Source: Planctomycetota bacterium
GTDB taxonomy: Bacteria > Planctomycetota > SZUA-567 > H5-PLA8
Direction: 5' to 3'
DNA: 39,714 bases
NCBI GenBank assembly: GCA_016200135.1
Contig: JACQFI010000121.1
Location: 1-39,714, forward strand
The notes beneath the pieces were generated by a model. It saw only the letters and a list, made by a program, of their open reading frames with translations, was not told the DNA's origin and searched no databases. This document shows, one piece after another, positions 23,120 through 31,212 of this stretch. A program made the translations under genes and the position numbers. Within the stretch, counting starts at the first letter, position 1. The number at the start of each line of letters is the position of its first letter.

Positions 23120-24268
23120 TTACGAACCTGACTTGCCGCCGCCGATCTGTTCGCGCATCTGGGTATCGGCCTGCAAGTTCTTGAGATTGTAGAAGTCCAT
23201 CACGCCGAACTTGCCGGAGCGCAGGGCCTCCGAGATGGCCTTGGGGATCTCGGCTTCGGCGAGCACGACCGCGGCGCGGTTCTCTTCGACCTGCGCCTTC
23301 ATTTCCTGCTCTCTCGCGCGCGCGGCGGCGGCGCGGCCTTCGGCGTCGGCCTGCGCTTTCTGCAGGTCGGCTTGCGCCTGCTGGGCGCGCAGGTTGGCGC
23401 CGATGTTCTCGCCCACGTCCACGTCGGCGATGTCGATCGAGACGATCTCGAACGCGGTCGCCGCGTCGAGGCCCTTTTCGAGCACCGCCTTGGAGATCTT
23501 GTTGGGGTTCTCGAGCACCTCGTAATGGGTGTCCGCGGCGCCGATGGCGGAGACGATGCCTTCGCCCACGCGCGCGATGATGGTCTCTTCGGTCGCGCCG
23601 CCGAGGATGCGTTCCAGGTTGGTCTTCACCGTCACGCGCGCCTTGACCTTCAACTGGATGCCGTTCTTGGCCACGCCGTCGATGGTATTGCGGCCTTTGC
23701 GAGGATCGGGGCAGTCGATCACGCGCGGATTGACGCTCGTGGTCACCGCCTCGGTGACGCTCTTGCCTTCGGTGCGCAGCGTCGCCAGGTCGATCGCGCA
23801 AGCCTTCTCGAAGCTGAGCGGGATCTGCGAGCGCTTGGCGGCGATCAGGCCTTCAACCACGCCCTGCACGCGCCCGCCGGCAAGCACGTGGCTGGCCAGC
23901 GAATCGAACATGTTGGGGATTTCCACCTTGCCCTGGTGCGAGGTGATCAGGGCGCGCAGGAGTTCCTCGACCTTGCCGCGGGCTAGGTAATGCGCTTCCC
24001 ACTTCTCGGTCGGAATGTCGATCCCGGCCTTCTTACAGGTGATGCGCGCGCTGACGATCAGTTGCAGCGGCACGCGCCGCAGGCGCATGGCCAGAAGGTC
24101 CAGCATACCCACCGGCGCACCGGAGAGCAGCGCCTGCACCCAGAGCGAGCCGAAGTTCCAGAGCACGCCAAGCATGATCAGCAGGACGATGCCACCGACG
24201 ATGAAGAAGAGCAGCATCAACTCCGCCTGCCCAGCGGCGAGCGGCGCAACAACCATAGAATCGAACAT
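23120..24268 (-). CDS. floA: Flotillin-like protein FloA with a duplicated motif
   Basis: The protein has 382 residues, against about 330 for Bacillus FloA. An N-terminal hairpin span lies at about 17-38. The PHB-like domain and C-terminal coiled region are family-typical: 'TEETIIARVGEGIVSAIGAADTHYEVLENPN', 'GLDAATAFEIVSIDIADVDVGENIGANL', then an Ala/Glu/Gln-rich helix and 'GVMDFYNLKNLQADTQMR'. FloA scaffolds lipid microdomains in the membrane. Compared with Bacillus FloA, the '[28 protein letters not shown]' unit appears twice: about residues 87-117 (EAHYLARGKVEELLRALITSHQGKVEI) and 121-151 (LASHVLAGGRVQGVVEGLIAAKRSQIPL). The ribosome site AAGGAGGGG is strong. It is the first gene of a two-gene unit. 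Confidence 0.95.
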   Translation of the reverse strand: MFDSMVVAPLAAGQAELMLLFFIVGGIVLLIMLGVLWNFGSLWVQALLSGAPVGMLDLLAMRLRRVPLQLIVSARITCKKAGIDIPTEKWEAHYLARGKVEELLRALITSHQGKVEIPNMFDSLASHVLAGGRVQGVVEGLIAAKRSQIPLSFEKACAIDLATLRTEGKSVTEAVTTSVNPRVIDCPDPRKGRNTIDGVAKNGIQLKVKARVTVKTNLERILGGATEETIIARVGEGIVSAIGAADTHYEVLENPNKISKAVLEKGLDAATAFEIVSIDIADVDVGENIGANLRAQQAQADLQKAQADAEGRAAAARAREQEMKAQVEENRAAVVLAEAEIPKAISEALRSGKFGVMDFYNLKNLQADTQMREQIGGGKSGS

Positions 24269-24366
24269 GAACCCCTCCTTGCGTTGAACCTTTTTCTGGA
24301 TGCGCCCCGCTTTACGGAACCGGCCTTCTTATACGTGTGCGGCGCAATGGCTTTAAGCCCATACGC

Positions 24367-25065
24367 CTAGAACTCGATTTTGTCGCCAGGCTTCATGGCA
24401 TGGCATTTCCGCCCCTGCTTCTCGACGCGGAACGAGAACGCCAGCGGATCGGCCTTGATGACGTCGAAGGTGTTGAAATGCATCGGGACGCAAGCCTGGG
24501 CGTCGAGGAATTCCATAGCCTTGGCGGCGTCTTCCACGCCCATCGTAAAGTTGTCGCCGATGGGCAGCATGGCGATGTCGATCTTCGGTTTCTCGCCGAT
24601 CAGCTTCATGTCGCTGAAGAGCGCCGTGTCGCCCGAGTGGTAGAGCACCTTGCTCTTGCCCCAGGTGATCAGATAGCCGACGGGCGTGTTCGGCGGCGGC
24701 ACCGAGCCGTCGGGCCGGGGATCGCCCCCGCAGCCGTGGAAGGCGATGGTCATCTTCACCCGGCCGAAAGGGAAATCGTGCGCGCCGCCGGCGGACATCG
24801 CGTGGACCTTCGCGCCCTTGGACGCGCACCAATTCGCGAGCTCCCACGTGGCCACGATGGTGGCCTTGAACTTCAGCGAGAGCTCGACCGCGTCGCCGAG
24901 GTGATCGGCGTGGCCGTGCGTTACCAAGATGTAGTCGCATTTGTTCACGTCGCCCGAATGAATCGGGCAGATGGGATTACCGGTAAAGAAGGGGTCGATG
25001 AAGACGGTGTGCTTCTCATCCTGAATTCGGAAAGCGCTATGTCCGAAATATTTAAGCGTCGGCAT
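24367..25065 (-). CDS. UPF0173-type metal-dependent hydrolase (beta-lactamase fold)
   Basis: The protein has 232 residues. The opening 'MPTLKYFGHSAFRI' and 'IDPFFTGNP' match the UPF0173/YtkL family. The zinc motif is THGHADH (HxHxDH). Further ligands are in 'GDTALFSDM' (Asp) and 'VPMHFNTFDVI' (His). The biological substrate of this family is unknown; members are general metallo-beta-lactamase-fold hydrolases. The ATG at 25065 has GGAGG eight bases upstream; the frame extends to 25092, but that start lacks a site. About 100 bp separate it from floA. Confidence 0.93.
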   Translation of the reverse strand: MPTLKYFGHSAFRIQDEKHTVFIDPFFTGNPICPIHSGDVNKCDYILVTHGHADHLGDAVELSLKFKATIVATWELANWCASKGAKVHAMSAGGAHDFPFGRVKMTIAFHGCGGDPRPDGSVPPPNTPVGYLITWGKSKVLYHSGDTALFSDMKLIGEKPKIDIAMLPIGDNFTMGVEDAAKAMEFLDAQACVPMHFNTFDVIKADPLAFSFRVEKQGRKCHAMKPGDKIEF

Positions 25066-25230
25066 GGTTGTTTCCTCCGTTTCGCCAAGCACTCCCCGGC
25101 GCGGTCATTATTGTGTACCCGCCGGACATTGCAATGGCCTAAGGCCCGCTTAGAAGCCTTTCTACCTTCCCGCGCTCCTCATTGAAACCGAAGTTTGAAG
25201 CCGGAGCCGAAGCCCCCTACACTTTGATTA

Positions 25231-25794
25231 ATGGGATGCTACCTGATCCTCACCGGCGTCGCGCTCGCCTTTCTCGATCTCTACCTGCTCGCGGGCATCT
25301 TCGAGACCTACGGCTTCCTGGCCGGGCTCGCGGCGCTCTTCCTGCCCTCCATGCTGCTGGGGCCAGTCGCCCTGCGCCAGCGCCAGCAACTCGCACAGGA
25401 CATGCAGGCCACGCCCGGCGCGGCGCCCGTGCACCTTCCCGAGAGCGTGCTCCTGCTCGTGGCCAGCGGCCTGTTTGTCTTTCCCGGGCCGCTCTCGACG
25501 GTGCTCGGCCTCCTCCTGCTGATCCCGTTTGTCCGGCGGTTCGTGATCCGGCATTTCTTCCGGCAGCTCGCCAAGCAGGTCGCGCAACCGATGGCCTCCG
25601 GCGACCCCAACGCGCCTAGCGGTCCCGTCTTCATTCGCGTGGTCAGCGTGAACGGCGTGACGCAGGTCTCGGGCGCCGGGCCGCAGCCGTCCGGCGGCGG
25701 CGGGCTGAAGACCGTGGAAGGCCGCACCTTGGACGACTCCGAAGCGCAGAACCAGTTGCCGGAAGGCAAAAAGCCTTCGGAGGAACAGCCGTAG
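25231..25794 (+). CDS. FxsA-family membrane protein
   Basis: The protein has 187 residues. The signature 'FPGPLSTVLGLLLLIPFVRRFV' (about 88-110) is the FxsA hallmark (FPGxLTDLxGxLLLIPxxR). Spans are near 3-22, 28-50 and 80-104. FxsA was named in E. coli for relieving F exclusion of phage T7; its molecular role is unclear. The N-terminal half is shorter than usual. The C-terminal cytoplasmic tail is Ser/Gly/Pro rich with a 'VVSVNGVTQVSGAGP' stretch. Its stop codon TAG is the first three bases of a heptamer repeat (TAGAGTG AAGAGTG). Confidence 0.85.
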   Translation: MGCYLILTGVALAFLDLYLLAGIFETYGFLAGLAALFLPSMLLGPVALRQRQQLAQDMQATPGAAPVHLPESVLLLVASGLFVFPGPLSTVLGLLLLIPFVRRFVIRHFFRQLAKQVAQPMASGDPNAPSGPVFIRVVSVNGVTQVSGAGPQPSGGGGLKTVEGRTLDDSEAQNQLPEGKKPSEEQP

Positions 25795-25933
25795 AGTGAA
25801 GAGTGAATTCAACACCGTTCCTCCCACTTGTGGTCACTGCTTCCGATCTATTTTGTTCTCGGTTTCGCTTTTCGCTCTACGCTCTACGTAGATAGCGCCG
25901 TTGCGCTCTTCGCTCCACGCTCTACGCTCCACG
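25792..25933. repeat. Heptamer repeats, inverted arms TAGAGTG / CGCTCTA
   Basis: On the left, TAGAGTG-AAGAGTG starts in the stop codon at 25792. On the right lie tandem 7-mers: CGCTCTA twice (25873-25886), then four further copies at 25904-25931 (CGCTCTT, CGCTCCA, CGCTCTA, CGCTCCA). The right block is close to the reverse complement of the left. The block runs up to one base before the ATG of the phosphatase gene. No ribosome site is visible in this region. Confidence 0.75.
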
Positions 25934-25934
25934 C

Positions 25935-26477
25935 ATGCACTGGCTGATTGCGCGGCTGCTCTTCTATCCCACGCTGGCCTGGAACCTGGCGCTGCACCGC
26001 CTCAGTGCGCGGCGGCGCTGGTGGGACCGCATTGACGAGCACGTGCTGGTCGGCGCGCTACCTTTCGCGTCCGACGTTCCGGCGCTCAAGGCCGAGGACG
26101 TCCGCGCCGTGGTGAACACGTGCGAAGAGTACGCCGGACCGCAGGCCGCTTATGCCGCGCACGGCATCGAGCAACTGCGTATCCCCACGGTGGATTTCAC
26201 GCCACCGAAGCTCGAGGACCTCGAGCGCGCCCTAGCCTATATAAAGGAGCACGCGGCGCGGGGTGAGTCGGTGCTCGTGCACTGCAAGGCCGGGCGCGGG
26301 CGCAGCGCGACGGTGGCCGCGTGCTGGCTGATCTCCGCGCACGGCATGACGCCCGAGCAAGCGCAGGCGCGGCTGCTCGAGAAACGCCCGCACGTCGTCC
26401 CCACGCTCGCACAGCGCGAAGTCGTCCGAGCCTTTGCGGCCCGGCACGGACAATGCGCGGCATCCCGCCCGGCTTGA
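25935..26477 (+). CDS. PTPMT1-like dual-specificity phosphatase
   Basis: The protein has 180 residues. The active-site loop is HCKAGRGR (Cys117, Arg123), with Asp87 as probable general acid in 'IPTVDFTPP'. The N-terminal 'WWDRIDEHVLVGALPFASD' and 'VVNTCEEYAGP' match the PTPMT1/plant and bacterial phosphatidylglycerophosphate phosphatase group. It may dephosphorylate PGP on the way to phosphatidylglycerol and cardiolipin, but a protein phosphatase role is not excluded. The N terminus has a hydrophobic stretch (5-20). A heptamer repeat occupies the region just before the start, leaving no visible Shine-Dalgarno. Confidence 0.85.
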   Translation: MHWLIARLLFYPTLAWNLALHRLSARRRWWDRIDEHVLVGALPFASDVPALKAEDVRAVVNTCEEYAGPQAAYAAHGIEQLRIPTVDFTPPKLEDLERALAYIKEHAARGESVLVHCKAGRGRSATVAACWLISAHGMTPEQAQARLLEKRPHVVPTLAQREVVRAFAARHGQCAASRPA

Positions 26478-26566
26478 CCTAAGTCAACCATAGCGCCACG
26501 CGTTTTGGCTTTGCGCGGCGGCTCGAATAGATACAGTGGAGTTCAGCAATCCAGGAGAACGACGCG

Positions 26567-27616
26567 ATGGCCACGTTCGAAGACCGGCTCTCCAAGTTCA
26601 TCATCATCGGCGAGAACGTCCACTGTTCGCGCCGCGTGAAGCTCGACGGCCCGCGCTGCCTGAAGGACGGCGGCAAAGAGTACGTCGTCTGGAAGGACAA
26701 AGGTCAGCCGCGGCGCATGGAGATCCCCGATTGGTTCAAGAAGGACAACCAGCATTACAACTCGGGCCTGGTGAGCCACTGCCACTTGGCCGTCGAGTAC
26801 GGCCTGCGCGACGATCCCATCGGCGCAGAGTACATCCAGTGGGTCGCGAAGCGGCAGATCGAGAAGGGCGGGAACTACCTGGACGTGAACATCGACGAGG
26901 TGAGCCCGAGCCTGGAAAAGCGGCTGGCCTCGATGGACTGGATCATACCCGTCACGCAGAAGGCCGCAGGCAAGGTGCCGCTCAGCGTGGATAGCTCCAA
27001 CACCGAAACCATTGTGCGCGGGCTGAAGGCCTACGATTACACGCAGAGCACGCCGATGCTGAACTCGATCTCGCTCGAGCGGCTGGAAGTGGTCGATATC
27101 TGCGTCGAGCGCAAGCTGCCGGCCATCGTGATGGCCTCGGGCGCCGCCGGCATGCCGCATTCGGTGGACGAGCGGCTCGAGAACCTGCGCGAGATGATCG
27201 GCATCTGCCGCAAGAAGGGCCTGAAGGACGGCGGCCTCTACATCGACGTGCTCATTTATCCTAAATCCGCGAGCGCCAAGGAAGGCCTCGACGGGCTGCT
27301 GGCCATGGAAGCGGTGCGCAAAGAGTTCGGCGAAGAGGTCCATATCGCCGGCGGGCACTCGAACTTCTCGTTCGGCATGCCGCTGCGGCACCTGATCAAC
27401 GCCGTGTGGCTGGACCTCGCGATCCAGCGCGGCTGCGACAGCGGCATCGTCGATCCAATCACCGTGGACCCCGGCGCGGTGAAGAAGCTCGACCGCAGCG
27501 CCGAGTACTACACGCGCACGTCGGAGATGATCCTGAACGAAGATGACGAGCTGGTGATGAACTACCTGAGCGATGCCCGAGACGGGAACATTGAAGATCC
27601 GTTTGAGAAGAAGTAG
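26567..27616 (+). CDS. Pterin-binding methyltransferase, MetH/AcsE-like
   Basis: The protein has 349 residues and a TIM-barrel pterin-binding domain. It opens with 'IIGENVHCSRRVKLDG', then 'EKGGNYLDVNIDEVSP', 'VPLSVDSSNTETIVRGLKAY', 'TPMLNSISLERLEVVDICVERKLPAIVMASG' and 'LYIDVLIYPKSASAKEGLDGLLAMEAVRKEF'. This fits methyltetrahydrofolate:corrinoid/homocysteine methyltransferases; dihydropteroate synthase is less likely given the length and Asn/Ser pattern. No corrinoid protein gene (MtbC/AcsC-like) is nearby. It lies near the glycine cleavage genes, which also make C1-tetrahydrofolate, but on the opposite strand, and a link is only a suggestion. Its stop TAG is adjacent to the convergent LpxH-like stop. 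Confidence 0.85.
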   Translation: MATFEDRLSKFIIIGENVHCSRRVKLDGPRCLKDGGKEYVVWKDKGQPRRMEIPDWFKKDNQHYNSGLVSHCHLAVEYGLRDDPIGAEYIQWVAKRQIEKGGNYLDVNIDEVSPSLEKRLASMDWIIPVTQKAAGKVPLSVDSSNTETIVRGLKAYDYTQSTPMLNSISLERLEVVDICVERKLPAIVMASGAAGMPHSVDERLENLREMIGICRKKGLKDGGLYIDVLIYPKSASAKEGLDGLLAMEAVRKEFGEEVHIAGGHSNFSFGMPLRHLINAVWLDLAIQRGCDSGIVDPITVDPGAVKKLDRSAEYYTRTSEMILNEDDELVMNYLSDARDGNIEDPFEKK

Positions 27617-28396
27617 CTACCCCGTTCTCCGCGTCTCCGCGGTGTGGTCGACTTTTACCTCGTGAAGCACCTTGCCCCAGCGCGGGGCGCCATGGCCGTT
27701 TTCGATGCTCACCAGCCGGCAGCGCGTGCCTTCCTTGATGAAGCCGCACGCGCGCGTGTTCTTCATCCAGCCGCCGAGGTTGAAGACCGTAAGGTCGCCG
27801 ACGCGCTTCACCGCCGGGCAGTGCGAGTGCCCGAAGACCAACGCGCGGACGGACGCGTCGCCGTTCTCCGCCACTTCGCCCGCGAGTTTGCGGACCTTGT
27901 GCCGCGTGCCCCAGTGCCAGACCAGCGGGCGGCAGAGCGCCTGCGGGATGTTGCGGTAGGCGACGTCGAAGAGCGCCCAGCCGCGCTTGTTCAGGCGTGA
28001 CGAGATGCGCCGGTGGCCAAACTTGCGGTCGTTCAGGTCGCGGATGCGTTCGGCCAGCGGACCGTTTCCTTTCAGTTTATGGTAGAGCGCGTGGCCGTGC
28101 AGGTAGAGCACGCCGTGGAGCAGCGCGTACTCTTCGCCGCCTTCGGTGGCCGCGTCGTGGTTGCCACGAATCCAGACGACCTGCCGCGCGCCCGCCTTGT
28201 GGCAGACGTTGCGCACGCGCGCTTCCAGATCCTTGATCTGGTGCGGCGTGAGGTACCAGTGGTCGAGGATGTCGCCAAGGAGCAGCACGCGGTCGAAGCC
28301 CTGCGCGAGCGGCGCGAGTTCCTCCGGCGTGTGTAGGCGACTGTTCTTGCGGCCCAGGTGCAGATCGGAGAACGCGACGGTGCGCAGGTTCGGCAT
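27617..28396 (-). CDS. Metallophosphoesterase, LpxH-like
   Basis: The protein has 259 residues and a calcineurin-like fold. Metal motifs are FSDLHLG (D-x-H), LLGDILDHWY (GD), IRGNHD, and the final GHSH. The order and the GDILDHW variant match UDP-2,3-diacylglucosamine hydrolase (lipid A precursor step) and related predicted phosphoesterases; LpxH proper is about 240 residues. The last residues, 'HTAETRRTG', are encoded by the octamer repeat CTCCGCGT/CTCCGCGG, so the true protein end has been extended or overwritten by a repeat. It follows the lipoate ligase on the same strand after 118 bp of A/G-rich repeat spacer. Confidence 0.85.
   Translation of the reverse strand: MPNLRTVAFSDLHLGRKNSRLHTPEELAPLAQGFDRVLLLGDILDHWYLTPHQIKDLEARVRNVCHKAGARQVVWIRGNHDAATEGGEEYALLHGVLYLHGHALYHKLKGNGPLAERIRDLNDRKFGHRRISSRLNKRGWALFDVAYRNIPQALCRPLVWHWGTRHKVRKLAGEVAENGDASVRALVFGHSHCPAVKRVGDLTVFNLGGWMKNTRACGFIKEGTRCRLVSIENGHGAPRWGKVLHEVKVDHTAETRRTG
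27627..27642. repeat. Octamer repeat CTCCGCGT-CTCCGCGG inside the LpxH-like tail
   Basis: Two octamers of the phrase-repeat class lie between the stop codons of convergent genes and encode the last residues of the LpxH-like protein. The same phrase is known to recur in many environmental genomes. Confidence 0.65.
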
Positions 28397-28403
28397 GGAA
28401 AAG

Positions 28404-28462
28404 ATAGTAACGGAAGGGAACAGTAAACAAAAGTGATCAGTAACGGAAGTGAGCAGTGAAGA
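28404..28462. repeat. A/G-rich GTRA phrase repeats
   Basis: The spacer between the lipoate ligase and the LpxH-like gene contains repeated short phrases such as AGTAACGGAAG twice, AGTGATC, AGTGAGC and AGTGAAG, spaced about 7-9 bp. The copies are loose. Confidence 0.5.
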
Positions 28463-28514
28463 AAATGCGCGGAGGCCGCATACCCTGCGGAATCTGGAGG
28501 TCCTGAATCCACAA

Positions 28515-29294
28515 TTACCGCCGCAGATTCCATTCGGGCTGCGAGTACTTCTCGGCGAACAGTTGCTTCGCGCGCGCGGCCTCGGCGGCGCTCGGTCCGG
28601 CCGCGTCTTGCACCGGTTCCTTCAATTGCTTGCGCAGCGCGGCGGCGAAGCTCGCGAGATCGCTCGGCGCACCGAGGTCTTTCAGCGAAGTGAGAAACGC
28701 GCGGTGGCCGCGGCCAGCGCGGTAGTCGGGCGCGCGGCTAGGGAACTTCAGCAACCGCTCCATCAAAGCCCAATCCGGATCGGCCAGCAGCGTCCCATGC
28801 ACAAGCACGCTCACGCGCTTGCGCGCCTGCGCGTTCCCCGCGAGCTTGCGCGCGTCGCGTTCCCCCTCCCGTGACTCTACCACCAAGTCCGAAAGCCCCG
28901 CGAAGCGCGCTTGGACGCCGAGCGTTTTCAACGCCACGAGCACCGGCTGAAGGCCCGCCTGCATCGCGCCGGTGATCGTTTCCGCTCCGGGCAAATCCTT
29001 GATGATGAAGAAGCCCGAATAGTTGATCACGCCGGGGCCGATCAGCACCGCGCCGCCGCCCGAATGCCGCCGCAGCACCGGCACACCCGCCGCGCGCGCG
29101 GCGTCCATGTCCACCTCCTTCGCGTGCTCCTGGCCCGTGCCGAGGACGATTGCTGGCGCGGCGGCTTCCCAGACGCGCCAAGTCGGAGGCGAAGTGCCGT
29201 CTTCCAAGCCAAGTTGGATGGCCTCTTCGAGGGCGAGATTGTCGGCGGAGCGTATATACGAGAATGCTAGTAGGCGCACGAGTTTAGTTACCAT
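28515..29294 (-). CDS. Lipoate-protein ligase A-like protein
   Basis: The protein has 259 residues of the biotin/lipoate ligase fold. The acyl-AMP loop is RRHSGGGAV (about 75-83), the catalytic Lys150 lies in 'KLAGNAQARKR', and 'VLVHGTLL' follows. It would attach lipoate or octanoate to lipoyl domains such as GcvH. The fit with LplA is good; an octanoyltransferase (LipM/LipL) role is possible. It lies downstream of the glycine-cleavage genes on the same strand, after a 343-bp A/T-rich island. The small C-terminal domain of E. coli LplA is absent; only a short charged helix follows. Confidence 0.88.
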   Translation of the reverse strand: MVTKLVRLLAFSYIRSADNLALEEAIQLGLEDGTSPPTWRVWEAAAPAIVLGTGQEHAKEVDMDAARAAGVPVLRRHSGGGAVLIGPGVINYSGFFIIKDLPGAETITGAMQAGLQPVLVALKTLGVQARFAGLSDLVVESREGERDARKLAGNAQARKRVSVLVHGTLLADPDWALMERLLKFPSRAPDYRAGRGHRAFLTSLKDLGAPSDLASFAAALRKQLKEPVQDAAGPSAAEAARAKQLFAEKYSQPEWNLRR

Positions 29295-29305
29295 TCGAAA
29301 TTATT

Positions 29306-29464
29306 TTACTTCATGCTATCAAACGTAAATTCCTTGCCAATTAATTGCATGCCCTTTAAGTGTGCCAAGTCTGCGTCATCTTGATATTGGATACAAAGAC
29401 CTATCGCGTCTTTGACTTTGTAAACTCTATTGATGAACTCAATACCAACAACGGGTCTTTTCAT
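29306..29464 (-). CDS. Possible small protein in an A/T-rich island
   Basis: The ORF encodes 52 residues and I recognise no family. The sequence 'MKRPVVGIEFINRVYKVKDAIGLCIQYQDDADLAHLKG' looks protein-like, with alternating strands and a short helix. The frame continues upstream to a TTG at 29512, which could be the start. GC content is far below both neighbours. It lies 11 bp from the lipoate ligase start on the same strand, so it could also be a leader ORF. No homologue is known to me. Confidence 0.35.
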   Translation of the reverse strand: MKRPVVGIEFINRVYKVKDAIGLCIQYQDDADLAHLKGMQLIGKEFTFDSMK

Positions 29465-29637
29465 AGTTGAGCCGTCCTGGAGGGAAAGACAAAGGATCGT
29501 TCCTACCCCCAATCTCCCTTCTAGAATTCGTCAGTCCATGACGAATAGCTTTCGTGCTTCCAGATGAAATACGTCATTTACTATGAAGCGCCCAAGGTTG
29601 TTACTCCGTGTCTCTGTGTCCCCGTGGTTCATTGGCC
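29465..29637. other. A/T-rich spacer with 8-bp hairpin and octamer repeats
   Basis: Perfect 8-bp arms ATTCGTCA and TGACGAAT (29526-29546) with a 5-base loop lie upstream of the small ORF. Three octamers (CTCCGTGT, CTCTGTGT, CCCCGTGG, 29604-29627) precede the gcvPB stop. Nothing else is visible. Function is unknown. Confidence 0.45.
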
Positions 29638-31110
29638 TCACTCGCACGCGCAGAAGCGTAGGTCGAGGTCCTTCGCGGCCTTGGTCTCGTCCACCTTGCC
29701 GACGACCGCGCTGTGGGGCGCGTTGATGACGAGCTCGGGCGTCTCGAGCGCCTCCTTCGCGATCTTTTCCATGGCCACAACGAACTGGTCGAGCGTCGCC
29801 TTGCTCTCGGTCTCGGTGGGCTCGATCATCATCGCTTCGTTGACCACGAGCGGGAAGTAGATCGTCGGCGGATGGTAACCGTAGTCGATCAGACGCTTGG
29901 CAAGGTGGAGCGTGCGGACCCCCTTGGCTAGCATTTCCTTGGTCGGTTGCAGGATAAATTCGTGCATGCAGGGGTTCTTGAGCGGGCGCGTGTAGGTCTT
30001 CTGCAGCTTCGCCAGCACGTACGCGGCGTTCAGCACCGCATGCTTGCCGACTTCGGGCAGGCCGTCCCTGCCATAGGTGCGGAAGTAAGCGTAGGCGCGC
30101 ACGTACACGTTCGAGTTGCCGTAGAACGCGCCGACGCGGCCGATGGTCTTGGGCCGGTCGCTGGACATCTCGTAGCGGTCGCCGGTCTTTTTCACGAAAG
30201 GAACCGGAAGAAATTCCGCGAGGTGCTTCTTTACGCCCACGGGTCCCGCGCCGGGCCCGCCGCCGCCGTGCGGCGTGCTGAAGGTCTTATGCAGGTTCAT
30301 GTGGACGACGTCGAAGCCCATGTCGCCCGGGCGCGCGACGCCGAGGATCGCGTTGAGGTTCGCGCCGTCGTAGTAGAGCTGCCCGCCGGCGTCGTGGACC
30401 ATCTTCTGAATCTTGAGAATGTCGGTCTCGAAGAGGCCCAGCGTATTCGGGTTCGTGAGCATCAGCGCGGCCACGTCGTCGCCGAGCGCGGCCTCGAGGC
30501 CCTTCAGGTCGACCAAACCGTCCTCGGTGCCGGGGATCGCGACGACTTCGTAGCCGCACATCGCGGCGCTGGCCGGATTCGTGCCGTGCGCGGCGGTGGG
30601 CACGAGGATCTTGCGGCGCTTCTTGTCGCCGCGCGAATCGTGATACGCCTTGATGATCAGGATGCCGGTCCATTCGCCGTGCGCGCCCGCCATGGGGTTC
30701 AGCGTAACGGCGTCCATGCCGGTGACATGACAGAGGCCCTGTTCGAGTTCGAGCAGGACTTGCAGCGTGCCCTGCGCGGTGCTGTCGGGCTGGAGCGGGT
30801 GCATGGCGGCAAACTGCGGCCAGCGCGAGACGGCCTCGTTGATCTTGGGGTTGTACTTCATCGTGCACGAGCCCAGCGGATAGAAGGTGCTGTCGATGCC
30901 GACCTGCCGCCGGCAGAGGCCGAGCACGTGCCGCACGACCTCGAGCTCACTCATCTCCGGCAGCGCGAGGCGCTTGTTCGGGTCGTCGGGCTCGGTGCGT
31001 AGCATGCCCTTCGGCAGCACGTCGCCCGCCTTGCGCGAACCCGCCGGGTCTTCCTTGGGGAAGTACGGGTTCGGCGAGCCCTTGCGGTTCTTCTCGAAGA
31101 TCAGTTCCAT
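29638..31110 (-). CDS. gcvPB: Glycine dehydrogenase (decarboxylating) subunit 2, split P-protein
   Basis: The protein has 490 residues and is the C-terminal half of the P-protein. The PLP site 'HMNLHKTFSTPHGGGGPGAGP' with the Lys of the internal aldimine is present, as are 'GSCTMKYNPK' and 'AHGTNPASAAMCGYEV'. Subunits 1 and 2 together decarboxylate glycine and pass the aminomethyl group to lipoyl-GcvH. It is the third gene of gcvH-gcvPA-gcvPB, in the same direction. The start at 31110 has GGAGG five bases upstream. An octamer phrase repeat CACAAAGA-CACGAAGG lies at 31137-31152 in the 102-bp spacer to gcvPA. Confidence 0.97.
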   Translation of the reverse strand: MELIFEKNRKGSPNPYFPKEDPAGSRKAGDVLPKGMLRTEPDDPNKRLALPEMSELEVVRHVLGLCRRQVGIDSTFYPLGSCTMKYNPKINEAVSRWPQFAAMHPLQPDSTAQGTLQVLLELEQGLCHVTGMDAVTLNPMAGAHGEWTGILIIKAYHDSRGDKKRRKILVPTAAHGTNPASAAMCGYEVVAIPGTEDGLVDLKGLEAALGDDVAALMLTNPNTLGLFETDILKIQKMVHDAGGQLYYDGANLNAILGVARPGDMGFDVVHMNLHKTFSTPHGGGGPGAGPVGVKKHLAEFLPVPFVKKTGDRYEMSSDRPKTIGRVGAFYGNSNVYVRAYAYFRTYGRDGLPEVGKHAVLNAAYVLAKLQKTYTRPLKNPCMHEFILQPTKEMLAKGVRTLHLAKRLIDYGYHPPTIYFPLVVNEAMMIEPTETESKATLDQFVVAMEKIAKEALETPELVINAPHSAVVGKVDETKAAKDLDLRFCACE

Positions 31111-31136
31111 GCTAGCCTCCGCAACCACAACGGCAC

Positions 31137-31160
31137 CACAAAGACACGAAGGACACCAAG
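31137..31160. repeat. Octamer phrases CACAAAGA-CACGAAGG-ACACCAAG
   Basis: Three successive octamers of the phrase-repeat class lie in the gap between gcvPA and gcvPB. The reverse complement, CCTTCGTGTCTTTGTG, is a phrase widely seen in environmental genomes. Confidence 0.65.
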
Positions 31161-31212
31161 AATCACGAAGAACTGCACTGCTTCTCTTCACGTCTTCCTG
31201 GTTACAAACATG

